Source: Apostichopus japonicus (taxonomy: Eukaryota > Echinodermata > Holothuroidea > Aspidochirotida > Stichopodidae). From it: a stretch of 42,500 nucleotides of DNA. Where the stretch lies: the NCBI RefSeq assembly GCF_037975245.1, contig NC_092565.1:25515-68014 (forward strand). The letters are read 5' to 3'. This document shows, piece by piece, positions 20,131 through 32,732 of this stretch. The notes below the pieces were generated by a model. It was not told the DNA's origin. It made no database searches and saw nothing but the letters and a program-made list of their open reading frames with translations. Numbering within the stretch: the first letter of the stretch is position 1; each line of letters starts with the position of its first letter. Both the position numbers and the translations under genes were made by a program.

Positions 20131-21840
20131 ACCGGTGAAAAACACCTACTTTGGGGGAGAACCTCAAAAACGTATAGACTATACCCCCTTCCCGAAAATT
20201 AATGCTACCGTATGAGTTGTCTACACGTAGCTACGACTCTTGTCTCCCACATAGCCAAAATTCAGCTCCGTCACATACCCTCGGTGGAAAGGAAGGGGTA
20301 CCGAAAAGAGGTACTTTTTTAACTTTTCAAGACAAAAACACCTATTTTTGGCGCAAGTAGAAATCATATAGACAAAGAGCCTTTTCCGGTCAGATAATTA
20401 CACGAAATTGACGTATGACAAAGACGAGGGTGTCTTCTACTACACGTCAAAATTTCAATTCGATGGGTACTTCAATGAGGACAGGAGGGGGGTTGAAAAG
20501 AGGGGGTTTTCCAACTTTTGCACGTATGAAGAACACGTATTTCTATCGGGTCCTCTGGGACCCTATATCTCCCGAACGGAAGCAGGTATGGACCTGGGAG
20601 TTGCAGATTTGGACTCCTGGGCATCGATTACCCCCTGTGACGTCATTTTGATCAAATCCATTTTTGGGCAATTTCGGTAAAAACCGTAAGGGGTACCCCT
20701 TATGGTTTTTTTGGGTGAAAATAATTTTTGTCGCAAAGACGGGCAGTGTGTATCTTTTCTGGTTGTTCTCGACACGCTGAACACGATTTTGAAGTTAATT
20801 TTGGAATTAGGCGTTGTGTGGGGGCATGGGCGGCCAAAAACCATTGGGAGGGGGGCACGACCCCAAGTGGGTGTCTCCAAAAAAGAACGAAATACACCTG
20901 TTCTGGTGCTTCTTGGGGTGCTGATGATGAATCTGAGATTATTTTGGCGGTTCGTAGGCGTGGGGAGTGGTGGGGGAATTTAATACCTTCCGGGCGTCCC
21001 ATGGCGCACGCTACGGAGAGTTTTTTGCTGACTGTTTGTACTTTTTCTCAAAATGACCCCCCTACCACCCCGGAGAAGTGACACACCTGCGAGTTTCATT
21101 CTATTTTGGAAAGGGGACACCCTAGCGGTGGTACCCTCAAAAGAGGGCCGTAATCGGACCACCCCAGTAACCATGGTAACGCTCAAGAGTAGAAGGGACG
21201 GGATTTTCCCGTACATAGTAACACTAAGTAACACTAATTATTATGACCTCTTCGGATTTTTTCCAAAATGACCCCCCACCACCCCGGAGAAGAGACGCGC
21301 ACCTACAAGTTTCATCCTATTTCGGCAAGGGGACACCCTAGCGGTGGTACCCCGAAAAGATGGCCGTAGTCGGACCACCACAGTAACCATGGTAACGCTC
21401 CAAAGTAGAAGGGTCGGGATTTTCAAAAACGTATATAGCAAATTATTATGCCTTTTCAGATTTTGTTTCAAAATGACCCCCTATCACCCAGGAATGAGAA
21501 GCACCTACAAGTTTAATCCTATTTTGGAAAGGGGACACCCTAGCGGTGGTACCCTGAAAGGATGGCCGTAATCGGACCACCACAGTAACCATGGTAACGC
21601 TCCAAAGTAGAAGGGTCGGGATTTTCCCGTACGTAGTAATACTAATTATTATGACCGTTTTAGACTTTTTTTCAAAATTACCCCCCTACCACCCCGGGAA
21701 AGAGACGCACCTACAAGTTTCATCCTATTTCGGACAGGTGACACCCTAGCGGTGGTACCCTGAAAAGATGGGGGAAATCGGACTGACCCAGTAACCATGG
21801 TAACGCGCCAAAGTATAAAAGTAGGTATTTTCCCGTATAT
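20131..21840. repeat. Array unit 10 with diversified terminal subrepeats
   Basis: The body is standard. The tail carries four perfect X-boxes (about 21168, 21384, 21588, 21796) but the subrepeats differ from internal ones: a duplicated GTAACACTAA at about 21220, and a variant with TCAAAAACGTATATAGC at about 21422. The same ordered terminal subrepeats close block 2. Confidence 0.88.
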
Positions 21841-22130
21841 AGAGTAATTTAGTGTTAGGCAGATCGGTTAATGAATTTTAATTAATTAACCGAATATGCA
21901 AATGAGCTGAAATTTTTATGACGTCATCAATAGGATGTAACGGAAGGGTAAAAAAAGTTTGAAGATGCCCCCCCAAGTTTTGCACTGGGGGTGGGGTCCC
22001 CCACCCCAAAAATTCACCCCCCTCAAATTTTTACCAAAATGACGCCAATTTGTCGAAGGGGTGCAGGGGTATCTAAAAGTATGAATTACGACACCCCCAC
22101 CCCCGGGGAAGTATTTTTTTTATAATATTT
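21841..22130. other. Block 1 right module
   Basis: A 290-bp non-repetitive segment between array and minisatellite, duplicated at 39181-39470. It has an inverted repeat CGGTTAAT/ATTAACCG (21865-21872 and 21885-21892), a perfect POU octamer ATGCAAAT (21896-21903), a CRE (21919-21926) and a G/C hairpin (about 21986-22008). No gene is seen. Confidence 0.65.
21896..21926 (+). promoter_or_regulatory. Octamer plus CRE pair
   Basis: ATGCAAAT, the POU-factor octamer, is followed 15 bp later by TGACGTCA. Both are exact and conserved in block 2 (39234-39264). Function is not known. Confidence 0.4.
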
Positions 22131-22405
22131 TGTCACGTCCCGACTGTCCATTTTCTTCACGTCCCGATTGGGAACTTTCACGTCCCGATTGGGCACTTTC
22201 ACGTCCCGACAGGGCATTCTCACGTCCCGATAGGGCATTCTCACGTCCCGATAGGGCATTTTCACGTCCCGATAGGGCATTTTGTACTTAGAAATTTTTT
22301 CACGTCCCGACTGGGCATTTTCACGTCCCGACTGGGCATTTTCACGTCCCGACTGGGCATTCTGACGTCCCGACTGGGCATTCTGACGTCCCGACTGGGC
22401 ATTGG
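22131..22405 (+). repeat. 12-copy ACGTCCC minisatellite, end of block 1
   Basis: Twelve copies of a 21-22 bp repeat (core CACGTCCCGACTGGGCATTT). A spacer GTACTTAGAAATTTTTT separates copies 7 and 8. The last copy ends GGGCATTGGTCTGAA directly before CCCTAA. Left-hand copies are more diverged (CCGATAGGGC, CCGATTGGGC) than those next to the telomeric tract. Confidence 0.9.
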
Positions 22406-22411
22406 TCTGAA

Positions 22412-25400
22412 CCCTAACCCTAACCCTAACCCTAACCCTAACCCTAACCCTAACCCTAACCCTAACCCTAACCCTAACCCTAACCCTAACCCTAACCCTA
22501 ACCCTAACCCTAACCCTAACCCTAACCCTAACCCTAACCCTAACCCTAACCCTAACCCTAACCCTAACCCTAACCCTAACCCTAACCCTAACCCTAACCC
22601 TAACCCTAACCCTAACCCTAACCCTAACCCTAACCCTAACCCTAACCCTAACCCTAACCCTAACCCTAACCCTAACCCTAACCCTAACCCTAACCCTAAC
22701 CCTAACCCTAACCCTAACCCTAACCCTAACCCTAACCCTAACCCTAACCCTAACCCTAACCCTAACCCTAACCCTAACCCTAACCCTAACCCTAACCCTA
22801 ACCCTAACCCTAACCCTAACCCTAACCCTAACCCTAACCCTAACCCTAACCCTAACCCTAACCCTAACCCTAACCCTAACCCTAACCCTAACCCTAACCC
22901 TAACCCTAACCCTAACCCTAACCCTAACCCTAACCCTAACCCTAACCCTAACCCTAACCCTAACCCTAACCCTAACCCTAACCCTAACCCTAACCCTAAC
23001 CCTAACCCTAACCCTAACCCTAACCCTAACCCTAACCCTAACCCTAACCCTAACCCTAACCCTAACCCTAACCCTAACCCTAACCCTAACCCTAACCCTA
23101 ACCCTAACCCTAACCCTAACCCTAACCCTAACCCTAACCCTAACCCTAACCCTAACCCTAACCCTAACCCTAACCCTAACCCTAACCCTAACCCTAACCC
23201 TAACCCTAACCCTAACCCTAACCCTAACCCTAACCCTAACCCTAACCCTAACCCTAACCCTAACCCTAACCCTAACCCTAACCCTAACCCTAACCCTAAC
23301 CCTAACCCTAACCCTAACCCTAACCCTAACCCTAACCCTAACCCTAACCCTAACCCTAACCCTAACCCTAACCCTAACCCTAACCCTAACCCTAACCCTA
23401 ACCCTAACCCTAACCCTAACCCTAACCCTAACCCTAACCCTAACCCTAACCCTAACCCTAACCCTAACCCTAACCCTAACCCTAACCCTAACCCTAACCC
23501 TAACCCTAACCCTAACCCTAACCCTAACCCTAACCCTAACCCTAACCCTAACCCTAACCCTAACCCTAACCCTAACCCTAACCCTAACCCTAACCCTAAC
23601 CCTAACCCTAACCCTAACCCTAACCCTAACCCTAACCCTAACCCTAACCCTAACCCTAACCCTAACCCTAACCCTAACCCTAACCCTAACCCTAACCCTA
23701 ACCCTAACCCTAACCCTAACCCTAACCCTAACCCTAACCCTAACCCTAACCCTAACCCTAACCCTAACCCTAACCCTAACCCTAACCCTAACCCTAACCC
23801 TAACCCTAACCCTAACCCTAACCCTAACCCTAACCCTAACCCTAACCCTAACCCTAACCCTAACCCTAACCCTAACCCTAACCCTAACCCTAACCCTAAC
23901 CCTAACCCTAACCCTAACCCTAACCCTAACCCTAACCCTAACCCTAACCCTAACCCTAACCCTAACCCTAACCCTAACCCTAACCCTAACCCTAACCCTA
24001 ACCCTAACCCTAACCCTAACCCTAACCCTAACCCTAACCCTAACCCTAACCCTAACCCTAACCCTAACCCTAACCCTAACCCTAACCCTAACCCTAACCC
24101 TAACCCTAACCCTAACCCTAACCCTAACCCTAACCCTAACCCTAACCCTAACCCTAACCCTAACCCTAACCCTAACCCTAACCCTAACCCTAACCCTAAC
24201 CCTAACCCTAACCCTAACCCTAACCCTAACCCTAACCCTAACCCTAACCCTAACCCTAACCCTAACCCTAACCCTAACCCTAACCCTAACCCTAACCCTA
24301 ACCCTAACCCTAACCCTAACCCTAACCCTAACCCTAACCCTAACCCTAACCCTAACCCTAACCCTAACCCTAACCCTAACCCTAACCCTAACCCTAACCC
24401 TAACCCTAACCCTAACCCTAACCCTAACCCTAACCCTAACCCTAACCCTAACCCTAACCCTAACCCTAACCCTAACCCTAACCCTAACCCTAACCCTAAC
24501 CCTAACCCTAACCCTAACCCTAACCCTAACCCTAACCCTAACCCTAACCCTAACCCTAACCCTAACCCTAACCCTAACCCTAACCCTAACCCTAACCCTA
24601 ACCCTAACCCTAACCCTAACCCTAACCCTAACCCTAACCCTAACCCTAACCCTAACCCTAACCCTAACCCTAACCCTAACCCTAACCCTAACCCTAACCC
24701 TAACCCTAACCCTAACCCTAACCCTAACCCTAACCCTAACCCTAACCCTAACCCTAACCCTAACCCTAACCCTAACCCTAACCCTAACCCTAACCCTAAC
24801 CCTAACCCTAACCCTAACCCTAACCCTAACCCTAACCCTAACCCTAACCCTAACCCTAACCCTAACCCTAACCCTAACCCTAACCCTAACCCTAACCCTA
24901 ACCCTAACCCTAACCCTAACCCTAACCCTAACCCTAACCCTAACCCTAACCCTAACCCTAACCCTAACCCTAACCCTAACCCTAACCCTAACCCTAACCC
25001 TAACCCTAACCCTAACCCTAACCCTAACCCTAACCCTAACCCTAACCCTAACCCTAACCCTAACCCTAACCCTAACCCTAACCCTAACCCTAACCCTAAC
25101 CCTAACCCTAACCCTAACCCTAACCCTAACCCTAACCCTAACCCTAACCCTAACCCTAACCCTAACCCTAACCCTAACCCTAACCCTAACCCTAACCCTA
25201 ACCCTAACCCTAACCCTAACCCTAACCCTAACCCTAACCCTAACCCTAACCCTAACCCTAACCCTAACCCTAACCCTAACCCTAACCCTAACCCTAACCC
25301 TAACCCTAACCCTAACCCTAACCCTAACCCTAACCCTAACCCTAACCCTAACCCTAACCCTAACCCTAACCCTAACCCTAACCCTAACCCTAACCCTAAC

Positions 25401-27847
25401 CCTAACCCTAACCCTAACCCTAACCCTAACCCTAACCCTAACCCTAACCCTAACCCTAACCCTAACCCTAACCCTAACCCTAACCCTAACCCTAACCCTA
25501 ACCCTAACCCTAACCCTAACCCTAACCCTAACCCTAACCCTAACCCTAACCCTAACCCTAACCCTAACCCTAACCCTAACCCTAACCCTAACCCTAACCC
25601 TAACCCTAACCCTAACCCTAACCCTAACCCTAACCCTAACCCTAACCCTAACCCTAACCCTAACCCTAACCCTAACCCTAACCCTAACCCTAACCCTAAC
25701 CCTAACCCTAACCCTAACCCTAACCCTAACCCTAACCCTAACCCTAACCCTAACCCTAACCCTAACCCTAACCCTAACCCTAACCCTAACCCTAACCCTA
25801 ACCCTAACCCTAACCCTAACCCTAACCCTAACCCTAACCCTAACCCTAACCCTAACCCTAACCCTAACCCTAACCCTAACCCTAACCCTAACCCTAACCC
25901 TAACCCTAACCCTAACCCTAACCCTAACCCTAACCCTAACCCTAACCCTAACCCTAACCCTAACCCTAACCCTAACCCTAACCCTAACCCTAACCCTAAC
26001 CCTAACCCTAACCCTAACCCTAACCCTAACCCTAACCCTAACCCTAACCCTAACCCTAACCCTAACCCTAACCCTAACCCTAACCCTAACCCTAACCCTA
26101 ACCCTAACCCTAACCCTAACCCTAACCCTAACCCTAACCCTAACCCTAACCCTAACCCTAACCCTAACCCTAACCCTAACCCTAACCCTAACCCTAACCC
26201 TAACCCTAACCCTAACCCTAACCCTAACCCTAACCCTAACCCTAACCCTAACCCTAACCCTAACCCTAACCCTAACCCTAACCCTAACCCTAACCCTAAC
26301 CCTAACCCTAACCCTAACCCTAACCCTAACCCTAACCCTAACCCTAACCCTAACCCTAACCCTAACCCTAACCCTAACCCTAACCCTAACCCTAACCCTA
26401 ACCCTAACCCTAACCCTAACCCTAACCCTAACCCTAACCCTAACCCTAACCCTAACCCTAACCCTAACCCTAACCCTAACCCTAACCCTAACCCTAACCC
26501 TAACCCTAACCCTAACCCTAACCCTAACCCTAACCCTAACCCTAACCCTAACCCTAACCCTAACCCTAACCCTAACCCTAACCCTAACCCTAACCCTAAC
26601 CCTAACCCTAACCCTAACCCTAACCCTAACCCTAACCCTAACCCTAACCCTAACCCTAACCCTAACCCTAACCCTAACCCTAACCCTAACCCTAACCCTA
26701 ACCCTAACCCTAACCCTAACCCTAACCCTAACCCTAACCCTAACCCTAACCCTAACCCTAACCCTAACCCTAACCCTAACCCTAACCCTAACCCTAACCC
26801 TAACCCTAACCCTAACCCTAACCCTAACCCTAACCCTAACCCTAACCCTAACCCTAACCCTAACCCTAACCCTAACCCTAACCCTAACCCTAACCCTAAC
26901 CCTAACCCTAACCCTAACCCTAACCCTAACCCTAACCCTAACCCTAACCCTAACCCTAACCCTAACCCTAACCCTAACCCTAACCCTAACCCTAACCCTA
27001 ACCCTAACCCTAACCCTAACCCTAACCCTAACCCTAACCCTAACCCTAACCCTAACCCTAACCCTAACCCTAACCCTAACCCTAACCCTAACCCTAACCC
27101 TAACCCTAACCCTAACCCTAACCCTAACCCTAACCCTAACCCTAACCCTAACCCTAACCCTAACCCTAACCCTAACCCTAACCCTAACCCTAACCCTAAC
27201 CCTAACCCTAACCCTAACCCTAACCCTAACCCTAACCCTAACCCTAACCCTAACCCTAACCCTAACCCTAACCCTAACCCTAACCCTAACCCTAACCCTA
27301 ACCCTAACCCTAACCCTAACCCTAACCCTAACCCTAACCCTAACCCTAACCCTAACCCTAACCCTAACCCTAACCCTAACCCTAACCCTAACCCTAACCC
27401 TAACCCTAACCCTAACCCTAACCCTAACCCTAACCCTAACCCTAACCCTAACCCTAACCCTAACCCTAACCCTAACCCTAACCCTAACCCTAACCCTAAC
27501 CCTAACCCTAACCCTAACCCTAACCCTAACCCTAACCCTAACCCTAACCCTAACCCTAACCCTAACCCTAACCCTAACCCTAACCCTAACCCTAACCCTA
27601 ACCCTAACCCTAACCCTAACCCTAACCCTAACCCTAACCCTAACCCTAACCCTAACCCTAACCCTAACCCTAACCCTAACCCTAACCCTAACCCTAACCC
27701 TAACCCTAACCCTAACCCTAACCCTAACCCTAACCCTAACCCTAACCCTAACCCTAACCCTAACCCTAACCCTAACCCTAACCCTAACCCTAACCCTAAC
27801 CCTAACCCTAACCCTAACCCTAACCCTAACCCTAACCCTAACCCTAA
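22412..27847. repeat. Interstitial telomeric tract, 906 perfect repeats
   Basis: 5436 bases of CCCTAA, exactly 906 units, with no variant visible. The orientation is the same as at the chromosome end. It is longer than the terminal tract in this window. The left junction is GGGCATTGGTCTGAA/CCCTAA and the right junction CCCTAA/TTAGGACCAATGCCC, identical to the terminal telomere's inner junction. The purity implies recent origin, active homogenisation or an assembly join. Confidence 0.95.
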
Positions 27848-29710
27848 TTAGGACCAATGCCCTCTTGGGACGTCAAAATGCCCACTTGGGACGTGATGGG
27901 TCCGAACGTAACTTTTTTTTTTCGTCATTCTCACCCCCACGGGACCCCCCTGGGGGGGTTAAAAAAAAATATTTGGGGGGGTGCCAAAATTTTTTTTTTT
28001 TTTCACAACATGCGTCTGCACGAGTAGAGTGACCAGAAGCGAAAAATTTTTGAAAAAAGTTGACCGGAAGTGACCAAAAAATTATGTTATGTAATAGGTG
28101 CCTACGTCCCAAGAGGGCACTTTCACGTCCCGGGTGTCCATTTTTTGGGGTCGATCTCGGAAAGTTGGGCATCGGGAAGTCCAATATTTGGTCAAAGGGT
28201 TGAACTGTTGTCACTGTACACCCACCCACACTTCCGGTCAGTTTGGGTCACATGACTTTTTATTACAGCCATAAAATGCAGTTGACTTAATATATTACCT
28301 CATTGTTTCATTTTTGAAAATGACTACCCCTAGGGTTATGGTCGAAAATCGTAAACTTTGACCTTTGACCTCCAAATTTCTTGTGGATGTTAAGGCTCAA
28401 TAGGGCACTGACATATGCAAAGGGCAAGTATATGTCACTTCCGGTTAATGTGTTATAGGGGGTCAAAGGTCAAAAATGTCGTTCCTTCAAAAAAAGGTCA
28501 AAAATCGTGAGAGTGACCGATTTCCACGAAACTTGCAACGATGACCTGTGAGGTCATAAGGAATGGTCACCTGAAAAATTTCGGCCATGAGGTCATCGGG
28601 TCAAAGGTCAATCAGAGGTCAAAAATTTAGTTCATCATTTTTTATTAGTTTTTATTGGATATCATAAGTCGGACCACCGAAAATGGTCTAAAAGTTTTTT
28701 TTTGACCTAAGGTCATACCAATCCAAGATGGCTGCCACTCAAAGTTAACCCCAACCCCTAGCTTTGGCTAGGGTTAGCTTGGGGTTAGCATATTCGACTC
28801 CTGTGTGTACACGATATGGTTTTTCGGGACACAAATTGGTGTCGTGATGTAACTCGATGCGTACTATCACGTGATTATCTTAAACTTGTTTCAAGTCGTT
28901 TACTTTCTGAATGAGGGCGCTGTAAAGTTTTACCTAGGGGTCCGTTTCTGAGACGGGAGGAATAAGCTATCGACCTGTAACTCACACCGAAGACTTATCA
29001 CTTGAGCCTGTACAAAATAAGTTCCGCTTTTGACCCTTTTTTATTCTGACCGGAAGTGACGTCACAAAACACAATATCATCGATTATTACAAAATTCGAT
29101 ATTTGATTACCTTTTGAATAGCAGCAAAAATATGTCGCGACATGTTCTATCGATTCTGTGAATTTAAAAAAATTTCATCAATGTTTGACAAAATGGCGGC
29201 CAAAATAAAATATTAATAAGATAATATTTAACAAAAGTATAAAAAAATAATCAAAGACCGGAATTAGATTAAACGACATTTATATAATCTCTAATTATTA
29301 GTTTTAACTAAATCTGAAATTTCGAGCAAATTGGGTGAATTTGAATTTTTCGCCGAAAATAGCGCCACCACCGGATGACGTCAGAAAATAAAAATCGCGC
29401 GAAATACATGAAAATATTGTTCCCGATAGTATCGGACATGCCGAATCCATTAGTGCTATTTTTGGAACGATCGAATGTTCCGTTCTTGAGATATGGGTAC
29501 AGATGAATCAAAAAGTGGGTCGATGTGACGTCACGCTACAGCAAAACCGGGCATCCGGTGGAAACGGGACATCCGGTAATTAAAGATCACAGATAGGGCT
29601 ATCCATCGATTATAACTTTGCCTGATTTCCATTTGACCTAAGGTATTAAAAAAGCTGCTCGAATGTTGACCTCGGCGCTGGCGTCCTTGTTTAGGGTTAT
29701 CATAGCTGCT
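27848..29710. other. Block 2 left subtelomeric module
   Basis: A duplicate of 829-2691 at offset 27019. ETS, DR1, E-box, CRE and YY1 positions are all retained, for example the ETS-CRE composite at 29049-29065 and the first DR1 at 28359-28371. The roughly 15 differences noticed include GTGAGGTC for GTCAGGTC near 28549 and GACCTCGG for GACGTCGG near 29669. It again sits directly inside a telomeric tract. No gene is seen. Confidence 0.75.
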
Positions 29711-31219
29711 ACCGGTGAAAAACACCTATTTTGGGGGGGACCTCAAAAACGTATAGACTATACCCCCTTCCCGAAAATTAATGCTACCGTATGAGTTGTC
29801 TACACGTAGCTACGACTCTTGTCTCCCACATAACCAAAATTCATCTCCGTCACATACCCTCGGTGGAAAGGAAGGGGTACCGAAAAGAGGTACTTTTTTA
29901 ACTTTTCAAGACAAAAACACCTATTTTTGGCGCAGATAGAAATCATATATACAAAGAGCCTTTTCCGGTCATATAATTACACGAAATTGACGTATGACAA
30001 TGACGAGGGTGTCTTCTACTACACGTCAAAATTTCATTTCCATGGGTACTTCAATGAGGACAGGAGGGGGGGTTGAAAAGAGGGGGTTTTCCAACTTTTG
30101 CACGTATGAAGAACACGTATTTCTATCGGGTCCTCTGGGACCCTATATCTCCCGAACGGAAGCAGGTATGGACCTGGGAGTTGCAGATTTGGACTCCTGG
30201 GCATCGATTACCCCCTGTGACGTCATTTTGACCAAATCCATTTTGGGGCAATTTCGGTAAAAACCGTAAGGGGTACCCCTTATGGTTTTTTTGGGGGAAA
30301 ATAATTTTTGTCGCAAAGACGGGCAGTGTGTATCTTTTCTGATTGTTCTCGACACGCTGATCACGAATCTGAAGTTAATTTTGGAATTGGGTGTTGTGTG
30401 GGGGCATGGGGGGGCCAAAAACCATTGGGAGGGGGGCACGACCCCAAGTGGGTGTCTCCAAAAAAGAACGAAATACACCTGTTCTGGTGCTTCTTGGGGT
30501 GCTGATGATGAATCTGAGATTATTTTGGCGGTTCGTAGGCGTGGGGAGTGGTGGGGGAATTTAATACCTTCCGGGCGTCCCATGGCGCACGCTACCGAGA
30601 GTTTTTTGCTGACTGTTTGTACTTTTCCTCAAAATGACCCCCTACCACCCCGGAGAAGTGACAAACCTAAAAGTTTTATTCTAATTTTGGAAAGGGGACA
30701 CCCTAGCGGTGGTACCCTTAAAAGATGGCCGTAATCGGACCACTCCAGTAACCATGGTAACGCTCCAAAGTAGAAGGGTCGTGATTTTCCCGTACATAGT
30801 AACACTAATTATTATGACTTTTTCGGATTTTTTTCAAACTGACCCCCCTACCACCCCGGAGAAGAGACCCACCTACAGGTTTCATCCTATTTTAGAAAGG
30901 GGACACCCTAGCGGTGGTACCCCGAAAAGATGGCCGTAATCGGACCACCCCAGTAACCATGGTAACGCTCCAGAGTAGAAGAGTCGGGATTTTCCCGTAC
31001 ATAGTAACACTGATTATTTTGACTTTTTCGGATTTTTTCCAAAATGACCCCCCCACCACCCCGGAGGAGGGACGCACCTACAAGTTTATTTTATTTTTGA
31101 AAGGGGAAACCCTAGCGGTGATAACCTGAAAATATGGGGGAAATCGGACTGATTCCCATAACCATGGTAACGCTCAAAAGTATAAATGTCGGGATTTCGA
31201 AAAAACGTTTATAACTACT
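29711..31219. repeat. Block 2 unit 1 (1509 bp)
   Basis: Same length as block 1 unit 1. Its last subrepeat is left-arm type (CTGATTATTTTGAC, GGAGGAGGGACG), while its first two are right-arm type, giving a second subfamily switch in the tail. Confidence 0.88.
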
Positions 31220-32732
31220 ACCGGTGAAAAACACCTACTTTGGGGGGGGGACCTCAAAAACGTATAGACTATACCCCCTTCCCGAAAATTAATGCTACCG
31301 TATGAGTTGTCTACACGTAGCTACGACTCTCTTCTCCCACATAACCAAAATTCAGCCCCGTCACATACCCTCGGTGGAAAGGAAGGGGTACCGAAAAGAG
31401 GTTTTTTTTTTAACTTTTCAAGACAAAAACACCTATTTTTGGAGCAGATAGAAATCATATATACAAAGAGCCTTTTCCGGTCATATAATTACACGAAATT
31501 GATGTATGACAATGACGAGGGTGTCTTCTACTACACGTCAAAATTTCATTTCCATGGGTACTTCAGAGAGGACAGGAGGGGGGGTTGACAAGAGGGGGTT
31601 TTCCAACTTTTGCACGTATGAAGAACACGTATTTCTATCGGGTCCTCTGGGACCCTATATCTCCCGAACGGAAGCAGGTATGGACCTGGGAGTTGCAGAT
31701 TTGGACTCCTGGGCATCGATTACCCCCTGTGACGTCATTTTGACCAAATCCATTTTGGGGCAATTTCGGTAAAAACCGTAAGGGGTACCCCTTATGGTTT
31801 TTTTGGGGGAAAATAATTTTTGTCGCAAAGACGGGCAGTGTGTATCTTTTCTGATTGTTCTCGACACGCTGATCACGAATCTGAAGTTAATTTTGGAATT
31901 GGGTGTTGTGTGGGGGCATGGGGGGGCCAAAAACCATTGGGAGGGGGGCACGACCCCAAGTGGGTGTCTCCAAAAAAGAACGAAATACACCTGTTCTGGT
32001 GCTTCTTGGGGTGCTGATGATGAATCTGAGATTATTTTGGCGGTTCGTAGGCGTGGGGAGTGGTGGGGGAATTTAATACCTTCCGGGCGTCCCATGGCGC
32101 ACGCTACCGAGAGTTTTTTGCTGACTGTTTGTACTTTTCCTCAAAATGACCCCCTACCACCCCGGAGAAGTGACAAACCTAAAAGTTTTATTCTAATTTT
32201 GGAAAGGGGACACCCTAGCGGTGGTACCCTTAAAAGATGGCCGTAATCGGACCACTCCAGTAACCATGGTAACGCTCCAAAGTAGAAGGGTCGTGATTTT
32301 CCCGTACATAGTAACACTAATTATTATGACTTTTTCGGATTTTTTTCAAACTGACCCCCCTACCACCCCGGAGAAGAGACCCACCTACAGGTTTCATCCT
32401 ATTTTAGAAAGGGGACACCCTAGCGGTGGTACCCCGAAAAGATGGCCGTAATCGGACCACCCCAGTAACCATGGTAACGCTCCAGAGTAGAAGAGTCGGG
32501 ATTTTCCCGTACATAGTAACACTAATTATTATGGCCTTTTCGGTTTTTTTCCAAAATGACCCCCCTACCACCCCGGAGAAGAGACCCACCTACAAGTTTT
32601 ATTCAAATGTGGGAAGGGGACACACTAGCGGTGACAACCTGAAAATATGGGGGAAATCGGACTGATTCCCATAACCATGGTAACGCTCAAAAGTATAAAT
32701 GTCGGGATTTCGAAAAAACGTTTATAACTACT
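31220..32732. repeat. Block 2 unit 2 (1513 bp)
   Basis: Mosaic unit with GGAGCAGATAG and GGTTGACAAG variants. All tail subrepeats are right-arm type. Confidence 0.88.

Larger units (their letters stand above)
14280..21840. repeat. Subtelomeric long-unit array, block 1 right arm
   Basis: Units start at 14280, 15801, 17315, 18620 and 20131. This arm forms a second subfamily with diagnostic CAAAAAAGAACG, GGTTCGTAGGCG, GATCAAATCC and GAACACGATTTTG. Pre-unit junctions alternate between AACTACTACC (15801, 18620) and AACTATACTACC (17315, 20131), indicating a two-unit higher-order period. Confidence 0.92.

Noticed and set aside
22131-22405. CRISPR-like array of about 22-bp repeats
   Set aside because: Repeats are directly adjacent, without unique spacers, in a eukaryotic telomeric context; this is a minisatellite.
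22086-27857. 1923-codon minus-strand frame of alternating Arg-Val
   Set aside because: It is the translation of 906 telomeric hexamers plus the flanking minisatellite; the 6-bp period keeps any frame open.
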